Position numbers and translations under genes: made by a program
The notes under the pieces: generated by a model
Database searches by the model: none
What the model was told of the DNA's origin: nothing
What the model saw: the letters and a program-made list of their open reading frames with translations, nothing else
In this document: in pieces, positions 46,009 through 54,053 of the stretch
How positions within the stretch are numbered: position 1 is the stretch's first letter
How the letters are laid out: each line of letters starts with the position of its first letter
From: Flavobacteriales bacterium
Lineage (GTDB): Bacteria > Bacteroidota > Bacteroidia > CAIKAF01
Direction of reading: 5' to 3'
Length of the DNA stretch: 64,000 nt
Assembly (NCBI GenBank): GCA_025451235.1
Contig: JANWKT010000017.1
Location: 186,001 to 250,000 of the forward strand

Positions 46009-46617
46009 ATGAAAACAACACTTTACATTCTTATCTGCATTTTTATTACTTCTTTGTTTTCGTGCTCCATTAGTTTCGAAAAAAGAAGATATAGGCCCGG
46101 CTATCATATTGATGTGACCCAGCATCCTCAGCGTCTAAGAACGCATAAACGAAACAGTGAAACGGTTAAAATTGATCCTTTTGATCAGAGACCTGTACTC
46201 ATTTCCTCAAAGTCTGGAAGTATAGAATTAGGGACCATTAAAAAAGTGCCTTCTATAACAGAAGGCAACAAATTGATAAATGATCATAGCTCATTGGTTA
46301 AAACAGAAAATATCAATATTAAAAAAACGACATTGATATTTAAGGACCTGACCTCAAAAAAAATGAGCAGGGCATCCGAAACCAAACAATCCAATAGCCT
46401 AAAAGGAAGAAAAATTGCCGCATGGATACTGGGGGGACTTGCTATTGCTCTTTTCCTTCTTTTTATCATATTTGCCATTGTCTGGACAAACGCTGGCGGA
46501 TTTTTAGTCGGCTTAGCATTGCCTTCGGCTTTTTTATTTTTTGCTGTTCCCGCAATTATTCTGGCTATTATAGCTTTATGTGTAAGATTTATAGGGGTGT
46601 ATAAGGAGAAGGATTAA
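46009..46617 (+). CDS. Polytopic lipoprotein with RRYRPGYHIDV motif (paralog B)
   Basis: A 202-residue shorter paralog of the preceding gene: lipobox LFSC, SISFEKRRYRPGYHIDV, a similar charged linker (SETKQSNSLKGRKIAAWILGG is shared almost exactly) and two to three helices (WILGGLAIALFLLFIIFAIV; AVPAIILAIIALCVRFIGV). It lacks the last helical block of paralog A. It has no dyad of its own and lies 49 bp downstream of it, so both probably form an operon. Confidence 0.7.
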   Translation: MKTTLYILICIFITSLFSCSISFEKRRYRPGYHIDVTQHPQRLRTHKRNSETVKIDPFDQRPVLISSKSGSIELGTIKKVPSITEGNKLINDHSSLVKTENINIKKTTLIFKDLTSKKMSRASETKQSNSLKGRKIAAWILGGLAIALFLLFIIFAIVWTNAGGFLVGLALPSAFLFFAVPAIILAIIALCVRFIGVYKEKD

Positions 46618-46726
46618 AAGTCGGGTAGGGGCGGCCATTCCATATTCAGGAAGGAAGGATAAGAGAGCTTCAATAACAATGGCCCACCGGCCCTTCCTCA
46701 TGGTTAATACTGATATTTCTGCGTTC

Positions 46727-46771
46727 TTAACCCAGGTTCATTGATTTCTGCAGATTATTTATAAAACTTTG
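46727..46771 (+). promoter_or_regulatory. Dyad-controlled promoter of the TonB receptor operon
   Basis: Dyad TTAACCCAGGTTCA (46727-46740, exact consensus), TTG (46741-46743), 24 bp, TTTG (46768-46771). A leader of about 115 nt precedes the ATG at 46893. Only one dyad is clear here. Confidence 0.72.
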
Positions 46772-46892
46772 CTCAAAATTAATGCGAAGAGTAAAAAATC
46801 ATTGATAGGGTACAAGTGATGATATATAACAATCTCGAAATAGTAAAGGATATCATTATAAAATTTTACTAACTTCGTTACTGAATTTAACA

Positions 46893-49781
46893 ATGAAAAA
46901 ACCACTACTCTCTTTATTTTTTATTGCCTTTTGTTTTTCGGCATATACCCAGATCATCCGGGGTAAGGTGACCGATGCATCTAACAATGAGGGAGCTTAT
47001 TCCATCGCCATTATGGAAAAAGGTACTACCAATGGAGTGCTTTCTGACTTTGACGGAAAATTTCAGATCAAACTTACCAAAGGATTTCCGGATACATTGG
47101 TTGTTTCGGGTTTAGGATTTATCCCGCAAGAAGTGGTTGTGCAAAATCAACAGGAAGATGTAGCCATAAAAATGGAAGTGAATCAGGTTACCTTAAAGGA
47201 AAAGACGATCACCGACACCCGACTCACTGACAAGCAAAAGGAATCTCCTCTTACGGTTGAATCAATGGATGCGATTGCCATTAAACAAACGGCTTCGGTT
47301 ACCTTTTATGAAGGATTGGGAAACCTGAAAGGAGTGGATCTTACTTCTGCATCCATTGGATTCAAAGTAATCAATACTCGAGGATTTAATAGTACTTCAC
47401 CTGTAAGATCCTTACAGATTATCGATGGAGTTGACAACGCTTCACCAGGATTAAATTTTTCACTTGGGAATTTCTTAGGTGCCTCTGAATTGGATATCCA
47501 AAAGGTGGAGTTGGTTCAAGGTGCCAGCGGTGCCTATTTTGGTCCCAGTGCATTTAACGGGGTTATTTCCATGACCACCAAAAGCCCGTTTGATTATCAA
47601 GGGATCACAGCATCCGTAAAATATGGAGAGCGGAATTTATTTGAAGGAGCTCTGCGGTATGCCCAAAAATTTAAGGATAAAAAAGGCTTCGATAGGTTTG
47701 CCTACAAGGTGAATTTATATTATCTCAGGGCCGATGATTGGCGTGCTACCAATTATGCGCCTTCCACCGATTCTGAAGTAGATGAATCGAATCCGGGAGG
47801 TTATGATGCTGTGAATCGTTATGGTGATGAAGCTTTGGCGGGAGGAGCTGACTTTTATTCAGACTCATCACAAAGAAAATTTTATCCAGGGCTGGGTTAT
47901 TTTTATAGAGATGGATATAAAGAAGAAGACCTGGTGGATTACAATACTCAAAATGTAAAGGCAAATATTGCTTTACATTATAAAACCAGGAAAGGAGTAG
48001 AAATGCTGGCTACTTCTAATTTTGGATACGGAACCACAGTTTATCAGGGTGACAACAGGTATAGTTTAAAGGATATTTTATTTTTTCAGAACAAATTTGA
48101 GATCCGGCAAAAAGATAAATTCTTTGTAAGGTTTTATGCTACGAATGAAGATGCAGGAAATTCTTATGATGCCGTGGTAACTGCTTTCTTATTGCAGAAC
48201 AATAACAAACCGTCGGGACCACCTTTTTCAGGAATAGGACCTTCCTGGAACAATGATTATTCTACCTGGTTCCAGAATAATATTGCCAACGTAAACAATG
48301 GTCAGCTATTCGATGTTTGTTATCCTTTATATGGAGATAGCTTTCCTGTAAATGGACCTAATTATAATTGGGGTTTAGCAGATTCCTTGCTCAACCTATT
48401 ATATGATTCATTAGTAGTATGGCATCAGCAAGCCCGGGACTATGCCAATTACCAGCAATTGTTGGGGGGGCAATTTCCTTATTTTCAACCAGGAACGTAT
48501 CAATTTGATACAGCGTTTGCCGGAATCACCAGCCGACCTTTAGGTCAGGGGGGTAGCAAAATATTCGATCGTTCGGCGTTATACCACCTGCACGGAGAAT
48601 ATAAATGGAGATTTAAAGCAGCCGACGAGAAAAAATCGGGCAAGGATTGGTATAAGTTTACCCAGGGATTGTCGACCATTGATTGGACAGTTGGAGCAAA
48701 CGTGAGGATCTATGCACCCGATACAAAAGGCACCATTTTTATTGATACCGGAGATGTACGAATTACCAATTGGGAGTTTGGCGTTTATTTCGGATTGGAA
48801 AAGCGATGGGAGAAAATTAAACTCAATGCTACCCTTCGAATGGATAAGAACCAGAATTTTCCTTTCTTATTTTCTCCGGCGGTTTCGATAGTATATCTTC
48901 CACATAAAAATCATATACTTCGCTTTTCTCTTGCTTCGGCCATCAGAAATCCAACTTTAGCCGATCAATATTTAAATTATAATGTAGGCCGGGCTATCCT
49001 GTTAGGAAATATCAATGGATATGACTCATTGATAACGGTTGAATCATTTTACAATTATTTAGACAGCGTTGGAATTTTTTCGGCACTTAGGTATTTTAAT
49101 GTGGATCCGGTAAAACCTGAACAAGTAAAAACATTTGAGATAGGATACAGAGGAACCTTTTGGAAGAGATGGTATATAGATGCCTCTTATTACGTGAGTT
49201 TATACCAGGATTTTATAGGCTATAAAGTGGGGATATCCGCTACCTTCGATCAGACCTTTGGTTTTCCTTCACCCGATACAAAAGCCTATAGGGTAGCTAC
49301 TAATTCACCCGATTTAATTCTCACCCAAGGGTTCTCGATACAATCCTCCGTTTATTTTGGGAAGTATTTTTCTTTTAATGGAAATTATACCTGGAATGAA
49401 TTGAATAGTTTAGGATCGACCGACCCCATTATTCCTGCATTTAATACCCCAGAGCATAAATTCAATGTTGGAATTGATGGCCGGGATATTCAAATGAAGT
49501 TGGGGAAATTAAAGATCAACAACTGGGGATTCAACATTAATTTTAAATGGATCGATGGATTCCAGTATACCGGCTCTCCTCAGTTTACGGGTATGGTTCC
49601 TTCTTATTATATGTTAGATGCTCAATTGAATTATACTTTAAAAAAGGCACATCTTACTTTCAAGGTGGGAGCACAGAATATTACAAATAATATGACTTTC
49701 CAGGTATACGGTGGGCCAAGAATAGGACGACTTGTTTATTTTAGTTTATTATTCGATTGGAACTTTTTCAAGAAAAAATAA
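46893..49781 (+). CDS. TonB-dependent outer membrane receptor with carboxypeptidase-like domain
   Basis: A 962-residue outer-membrane beta-barrel importer. Signal peptide (to residue 20), CarboxypepD_reg-like domain (about 21-95: IRGKVTDASNNEGAYSIAIMEKGTTNGVLSDFDGKF), a plug (about 115-235) with FKVINTRGFNSTSPVRSLQIIDGVDN and VELVQGASGAYFGPSAFNGVISMTTK, then a long barrel ending in the aromatic YFSLLFDWNFFKKK. No SusD-like partner follows; the next gene is a T9SS-exported esterase 42 bp downstream. It is part of the dyad regulon. Confidence 0.88.
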   Translation: MKKPLLSLFFIAFCFSAYTQIIRGKVTDASNNEGAYSIAIMEKGTTNGVLSDFDGKFQIKLTKGFPDTLVVSGLGFIPQEVVVQNQQEDVAIKMEVNQVTLKEKTITDTRLTDKQKESPLTVESMDAIAIKQTASVTFYEGLGNLKGVDLTSASIGFKVINTRGFNSTSPVRSLQIIDGVDNASPGLNFSLGNFLGASELDIQKVELVQGASGAYFGPSAFNGVISMTTKSPFDYQGITASVKYGERNLFEGALRYAQKFKDKKGFDRFAYKVNLYYLRADDWRATNYAPSTDSEVDESNPGGYDAVNRYGDEALAGGADFYSDSSQRKFYPGLGYFYRDGYKEEDLVDYNTQNVKANIALHYKTRKGVEMLATSNFGYGTTVYQGDNRYSLKDILFFQNKFEIRQKDKFFVRFYATNEDAGNSYDAVVTAFLLQNNNKPSGPPFSGIGPSWNNDYSTWFQNNIANVNNGQLFDVCYPLYGDSFPVNGPNYNWGLADSLLNLLYDSLVVWHQQARDYANYQQLLGGQFPYFQPGTYQFDTAFAGITSRPLGQGGSKIFDRSALYHLHGEYKWRFKAADEKKSGKDWYKFTQGLSTIDWTVGANVRIYAPDTKGTIFIDTGDVRITNWEFGVYFGLEKRWEKIKLNATLRMDKNQNFPFLFSPAVSIVYLPHKNHILRFSLASAIRNPTLADQYLNYNVGRAILLGNINGYDSLITVESFYNYLDSVGIFSALRYFNVDPVKPEQVKTFEIGYRGTFWKRWYIDASYYVSLYQDFIGYKVGISATFDQTFGFPSPDTKAYRVATNSPDLILTQGFSIQSSVYFGKYFSFNGNYTWNELNSLGSTDPIIPAFNTPEHKFNVGIDGRDIQMKLGKLKINNWGFNINFKWIDGFQYTGSPQFTGMVPSYYMLDAQLNYTLKKAHLTFKVGAQNITNNMTFQVYGGPRIGRLVYFSLLFDWNFFKKK

Positions 49782-49823
49782 TCATTCAAATTTTAATCAA
49801 CAACACAATCAAATTCACTTTTT

Positions 49824-51374
49824 ATGAAAAAACAATTATTCATCTTTATTGTAAGCTTAACTGCCATGGTTTCCATCCATGCACAAGTAAGGTATCTCGA
49901 TGATATTTTTACTGTTGGGCAGATCCAGAAAACAACGGATGTGGTTTATGGACAAAATTTTTACTTCAATGCCTATCCACCTGCCCCCGCAGGTACCTCA
50001 CCAAGCAATCCACAAATGGCGGACCTGCAAATGGATGTATATACACCTCCGGGGTCAGATACCGCCCAAATGAGACCTTTGGTATTGATATTCCATACCG
50101 GTATCTTTCTTCCCAGGTACATTAATTTTGTTCCTACCGGAAGAAAAGATGATAGTACTGTGGTGGAATTGGCGAACAGGTTTACCCAAAAAGGGTATGT
50201 GGTGGCAGCTCCCAATTATCGATTAGGGTGGAATCCATTTGCCGGCACACAGGTGGAGAGAACCGCTGAGATTCTCAATGCCGTTTACCGGGCTATTCAT
50301 GATGCACAAACTGCAGTTCGTTTTTTCAAAAAAGATGCAGCTACCACCAATCTTTATAAGATTGACCCAAATAGGATCATTCTGATTGGCCAGGGCTCGG
50401 GAGGGTTTGTTACACTGGCCTATAATTTTTTAACCGATCAATCAGAACTTAATTTGCCCAAATTTTTGGATGGACTGGGAAATTCGGTCATTGATCCGAG
50501 TCTGGTAGGCTATGTGGATGGTATTGGTGGGACCTATAACAACTATAATCACGCTGGCTACTCTAATCAGGTGCATATGGTTTCCGGTTTAGGTGGGGCC
50601 ATTGGCGACATTAGCTGGATGAATAATTATTGGCCTGCAGTTCCGGTAGCTTGCATGCATTGTAGAAAAGATCTGTTTACATCCATTGATAGTGGAAATG
50701 TAACAGTGCCAGGGACAGGACAGGTGGTGGTTTTTGTTCATGGCTCCAGAACAGTGGTTAAAAAAGCCGTACAACAAGGTTTGAACGATGTATGGGTAAA
50801 CAATGTATTCACAGATCCATATTCCCTAAGGGCTTATGCCTTAAATCCTGCTGCTACCTCTGAAGGATTATTTCAATTTGAAATTCCTGATATCCCGAAT
50901 TCAAGCAACCAGGAAGCTGATCCATGGGAATGGTGGGATTCTACTTTAACTACCCAGCAAGCAATAGCCGAAGGCGCCACCTTTGCCTTGCAGGTTCACC
51001 AAAATGGAATATCCGGAAACCCGAATATGAGTGCTGCCAAAGGAAGGGCTTATTGTGATACCATCGTAGGATTTCTTACTCCCAGAATGTATTTGGTAGT
51101 GACCAATCCAACCATTTCTATTGAACAAAATGCGGATATTGATTATGAGGTTTATCCGAACCCATCCACCGAAAGTTTGATCATCAACGTTTCAGGCGGA
51201 TTGATCATTGAAAACATTTCGGTGGTTGATATGAATGGAAAAACATTGGCGGATTTTAGAAGCATCAATAGCAGTTCGTATGTACTTCACCGATATGGAA
51301 TGAGTGCAGGTGTTTATTTTCTGGATGTAAAAACCAGCAATGGAAATTTCACGCATAAGATCATTTTGGATTAA
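49824..51374 (+). CDS. T9SS-exported alpha/beta-hydrolase esterase
   Basis: A 516-residue secreted esterase. Signal peptide to about residue 20; alpha/beta-hydrolase domain with LVLIFHTGIF (oxyanion strand), VVAAPNYRLGWNPF, and GQGSGG with nucleophile Ser192; the catalytic Asp and His cannot be fixed with confidence. The C-terminal domain carries YEVYPNPSTESLIINV and AGVYFLDVKTSNGNFTHKIILD, a T9SS type-A sorting domain. It is likely co-transcribed with the TonB receptor, suggesting that the esterase releases a molecule that the receptor imports; this is inference. Confidence 0.8.
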   Translation: MKKQLFIFIVSLTAMVSIHAQVRYLDDIFTVGQIQKTTDVVYGQNFYFNAYPPAPAGTSPSNPQMADLQMDVYTPPGSDTAQMRPLVLIFHTGIFLPRYINFVPTGRKDDSTVVELANRFTQKGYVVAAPNYRLGWNPFAGTQVERTAEILNAVYRAIHDAQTAVRFFKKDAATTNLYKIDPNRIILIGQGSGGFVTLAYNFLTDQSELNLPKFLDGLGNSVIDPSLVGYVDGIGGTYNNYNHAGYSNQVHMVSGLGGAIGDISWMNNYWPAVPVACMHCRKDLFTSIDSGNVTVPGTGQVVVFVHGSRTVVKKAVQQGLNDVWVNNVFTDPYSLRAYALNPAATSEGLFQFEIPDIPNSSNQEADPWEWWDSTLTTQQAIAEGATFALQVHQNGISGNPNMSAAKGRAYCDTIVGFLTPRMYLVVTNPTISIEQNADIDYEVYPNPSTESLIINVSGGLIIENISVVDMNGKTLADFRSINSSSYVLHRYGMSAGVYFLDVKTSNGNFTHKIILD

Positions 51375-51410
51375 GATCTACAGGATTTTTATTACTTAAT
51401 AATAAATGGC

Positions 51411-51434
51411 AAAGCCCCGAAAGGGGCTTTTTTT
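51411..51434 (+). terminator. Intrinsic terminator after the esterase gene
   Basis: AAAGCCCCgaaaGGGGCTTT stem with a T-run, 36 bp after the esterase stop. Confidence 0.85.
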
Positions 51435-51470
51435 ATTGGGATACCTCCTTTATAACGGAACATAAACGCA

Positions 51471-51512
51471 TGAACCTGGGTTAAGAAAACATGCTTTCTT
51501 AACCCAAGTTCA
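51471..51512 (+). promoter_or_regulatory. Two upstream dyads of the small lipoprotein promoter
   Basis: TGAACCTGGGTTAA (51471-51484, reversed orientation) and TTAACCCAAGTTCA (51499-51512). The second is 31 bp upstream of the proximal dyad at 51530. Over about 75 bp this block matches the reversed desaturase upstream region. Confidence 0.7.
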
Positions 51513-51529
51513 TGTCCTTTTTCTCTTAG

Positions 51530-51574
51530 TTAACTCAGGTTCATTGTTTCAGCCTGCAAATGGGGCGAACATTG
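51530..51574 (+). promoter_or_regulatory. Dyad-controlled promoter of the 69-residue lipoprotein
   Basis: Dyad TTAACTCAGGTTCA (51530-51543), TTG (51544-51546), 24 bp, ATTG (51571-51574). The start codon follows at 51607. Confidence 0.7.
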
Positions 51575-51606
51575 TATTGTAAATAATACAACAAGCATCC
51601 ATTCAA

Positions 51607-51816
51607 ATGAAAACAATTATATTCTTACTGATATTGTCCATCATACTCACTGCATGCTCAAAAAAAGAGACCTATATCATCGTTGAATCCAATAAAGGCA
51701 CTTCTACCATGAGCAGGTTGGATAGCACGGAGGAATATGTACTGGGGAAAACTAGCAGCAACATGGCTCAAAAGACTGTTAGCCCAGCCGTTGGGCGTAC
51801 CTATGACTTTCCATAA
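51607..51816 (+). CDS. Small lipoprotein of the dyad regulon
   Basis: A 69-residue protein with a lipoprotein signal (lipobox LTAC, Cys17) and a short mature part, Ser/Thr-rich, ending in VGRTYDFP. No family recognised. It is supported as a real gene by its signal peptide, ATG with upstream A-rich leader, and the best conserved tandem-dyad promoter of the set. Confidence 0.62.
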   Translation: MKTIIFLLILSIILTACSKKETYIIVESNKGTSTMSRLDSTEEYVLGKTSSNMAQKTVSPAVGRTYDFP

Positions 51817-51894
51817 GGCATTTATGCAACCGGTTAAATGGAAATTTTAAAATAATCCTTATATTTATTTCCATATTCAACCAAGTATAGATCT

Positions 51895-53070
51895 ATGAAA
51901 AAACTTTACTTCTGTTTTATTTTATTCCTGGCTCCCATATCCGGAAAATTATTTTCTCAAACAGGATCCACTTTTAATTTTACCAATACCGGAACCAGCA
52001 GCGCTATGGACAGTGCCATTGACTATAGCGGACAAATATGGGGGCAATATCTTAATTCCACCGTGCCGATCAAAGTAAATGTTTACTATGCGTTTTTGGG
52101 AGTAGGGACTACATTGGCGGTAACCATGCCGAACGGTGAAAGGGATTTTCCAACAGCCCCTCTTGATTCTGTTTGGTATCCGAGTTGTTTGGCGAATTCG
52201 ATGGAGGGATCTGAATTGAATCCGGGGGAAGCGGATATGGATATTTTCGTGAACAATACCGTGAACTGGTATTTTGGATTGGATGCTGTATGTCCTGCTG
52301 GTAAATATGATTTTGTAACGGTTTTCTTACATGAAATAGGTCACGGGCTGGGATTTTTATCATTGGCCAAATTGCAGGATACCATTGGTTCCTTTGGTCA
52401 TATCACCACTGCTGATATTTCGCCTTTGATCACCAGCTTTCCTTTTCCTGATCTACAGGGGAAATATTCTATTTTCTCCTCCTATATGGAAAACGGATCA
52501 GGTCAACAACTCGACGATACGTTGATATTCCCGAATCCTTCCGTAGTATTGGGTGATGAGTTTGTAAGCAATGACCTGTTTTTTAATGCCCCACTTTCTT
52601 TTGCACAGAACGGAGGAGCGCCGGTGCGGATCTATGCACCTACCGTATATGCTCCCGGATCCAGCATGGAACATTTAAACGAATCTACCTTTCCACCCAG
52701 CAATCCCAATACCCTTATGACCCCATTTTCGGGCATGTCGGAAGAGCACCATACCCCCGGACCGCTTACCATTGCTATCCTGGAAGATATTGGATGGAAC
52801 GTAAACCATGACATAGGATTTGAGAATATACTATCCGATTTACGCATGGAGATATTTCCTAATCCCGTTCAAGCGGAGGCTTTTATAAGACTCGATCAAT
52901 CTGTACAGGATGAAAAAATGGAGATCATGGATATGATGGGGAAAGTGGTGTATGTCCGGACTATTTCAGTGGAGCAGGGAGCTTATTATTCAATAGATCT
53001 ATCTGCACTTACAGGAGGGATCTATACCGTAAGAATAAAAGACGGCTTGTTTAAGCTGATCAAAAACTAG
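51895..53070 (+). CDS. Secreted zinc metalloprotease-like protein with T9SS sorting domain
   Basis: A 391-residue secreted protein. Signal peptide (to about residue 21), a long N-terminal domain with NTVNWYFGLDAVCPAGKYDFVTVFLHEIGHGLGFLS (His146, Glu147, His150), then SSMEHLNESTF...TLMTPFSGMSEEHHTPGPLTIAILEDIGW, which includes a Met-turn-like LMTP. Residue 156, where metzincins have the third zinc ligand, is Ser; the His in SMEHLNE may replace it. The C-terminal sorting domain (MEIFPNPVQAEAFIRL...GGIYTVRIKDGLFKLIKN) follows. It lies downstream of the small lipoprotein without a dyad of its own. Confidence 0.75.
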   Translation: MKKLYFCFILFLAPISGKLFSQTGSTFNFTNTGTSSAMDSAIDYSGQIWGQYLNSTVPIKVNVYYAFLGVGTTLAVTMPNGERDFPTAPLDSVWYPSCLANSMEGSELNPGEADMDIFVNNTVNWYFGLDAVCPAGKYDFVTVFLHEIGHGLGFLSLAKLQDTIGSFGHITTADISPLITSFPFPDLQGKYSIFSSYMENGSGQQLDDTLIFPNPSVVLGDEFVSNDLFFNAPLSFAQNGGAPVRIYAPTVYAPGSSMEHLNESTFPPSNPNTLMTPFSGMSEEHHTPGPLTIAILEDIGWNVNHDIGFENILSDLRMEIFPNPVQAEAFIRLDQSVQDEKMEIMDMMGKVVYVRTISVEQGAYYSIDLSALTGGIYTVRIKDGLFKLIKN

Positions 53071-53100
53071 TCAACCATCACTTCCGGTTGCCCGTTTGGT

Positions 53101-53481
53101 CTAGTCATACATAGGCCGATCGTAAAAATATTCGATGCTGATTGTATTATCGGAATCATCAAAATTGATACAAATATATGGAGCCTGATCATGATTGAAC
53201 AGCTCCGTATGGGTAAAGGTGTTGTTGACAATCACCGCAATTTCATGATTGCCTGAAGTTAAAGTGGTGGAATCCACATCGGCCAACCCTAAAACATGAT
53301 TGGTGCTCACTAGATTATTATAAACCTCATTGCCATCAAATTTTACTTGCACCTGATCATTCGAAAAGCTGGATTGGATATGCAGATATACTCTTTCATC
53401 TTCATTGATTGTGCCGTTCTGGCAAGAGGTTGCCATGAGAACCAAGAGCGCAAATATTGTATAAAATCGAATATGTTTCAT
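53101..53481 (-). CDS. Small putative lipoprotein
   Basis: A 126-residue protein with a lipoprotein signal peptide (lipobox ATSC) and a beta-sandwich-like mature domain (VYLHIQSSFSNDQVQVKFDGNEVYNN...SGNHEIAVIVNNTF). It converges on the metalloprotease gene and is divergent from the ACP gene. No family recognised. Confidence 0.6.
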   Translation of the reverse strand: MKHIRFYTIFALLVLMATSCQNGTINEDERVYLHIQSSFSNDQVQVKFDGNEVYNNLVSTNHVLGLADVDSTTLTSGNHEIAVIVNNTFTHTELFNHDQAPYICINFDDSDNTISIEYFYDRPMYD

Positions 53482-53559
53482 AGATCTGATCTATTTTATA
53501 AAGTGAACGATTGTATCCCACAAAGACCCTACAATCATGTAATAGACAAATAAAACATG

Positions 53560-53755
53560 GAATAGCTGCATAAGGCGCCTGGAAGACTGCCAGCTATGCT
53601 GCCAGGCCCGACTGTAAGTTCGAGTACACCGGCAAAAAGCCGGTGGTATCGAGAACAAGGAGGGCGGGACTATAGAAGGGGCCGGCGGCGGCTTAGTGCA
53701 GGCTGGCGAACACCAGAGAGCCTTGGCTGCACTTGGCCGGGGGGATTCCCAAGTC
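53560..53755. other. GC-rich structured intergenic island
   Basis: A second GC-rich, palindrome-dense stretch between divergent genes. It holds a perfect stem CACCGGC/GCCGGTG with AAAAA loop (53627-53645) inside a longer pairing (TCGA/TCGA flanks) and AGTGCAG/CTGCACT (53695-53701 with 53727-53733). No T-run, no recognised RNA family; an 88-codon frame across it on the minus strand looks non-coding. Confidence 0.45.
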
Positions 53756-53804
53756 ATAAGTCTGATGAATAATATCTATATTTAAAAAATATTTATCCTT
53801 GTGA

Positions 53805-54053
53805 ATGAAAGAGCCCTTTAATCAGGAAAATTTTTTACAGGTTTTCGCCGATCAGTTTGAAGAGAGTGTACGAAAATTCATTTCGCTCAAATCTGCATTT
53901 AAGCAAATACAAGGTTGGTCATCGTTGCAAGCATTGATCGTTACGGTTGCCATGCATGATGAATGGGGGGTTAGTTTTTCGGATGAAGATTTCAGGAATT
54001 CGCAAACGGTAAATGACCTTTTTGAAATTACCAAAACTAAACTAGGTTTATAG
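53805..54053 (+). CDS. Acyl carrier protein
   Basis: An 82-residue acidic four-helix protein. GWSSLQALIVTVAMHDEWGVSF aligns with the DSL...E helix of ACPs, with Ser40 as the likely phosphopantetheine site (Asp of DSL replaced by Ser). Dedicated ACP of the cluster; the next gene begins in its stop codon (TAGTG). It carries acyl groups for the KAS III-like enzyme. Confidence 0.78.
   Translation: MKEPFNQENFLQVFADQFEESVRKFISLKSAFKQIQGWSSLQALIVTVAMHDEWGVSFSDEDFRNSQTVNDLFEITKTKLGL

Noticed and set aside
42536-51543. The dyads as a mobile REP or MITE family
   Set aside because: Their distance to the -33 and -7 elements is fixed to the base in five promoters, which fits operators rather than random insertion.
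53491-53757. 88-codon minus-strand frame across the GC-rich island
   Set aside because: Pro/Ser/Ala-rich composition caused by the GC-rich palindromes, no signal or domain, different from neighbouring genes.
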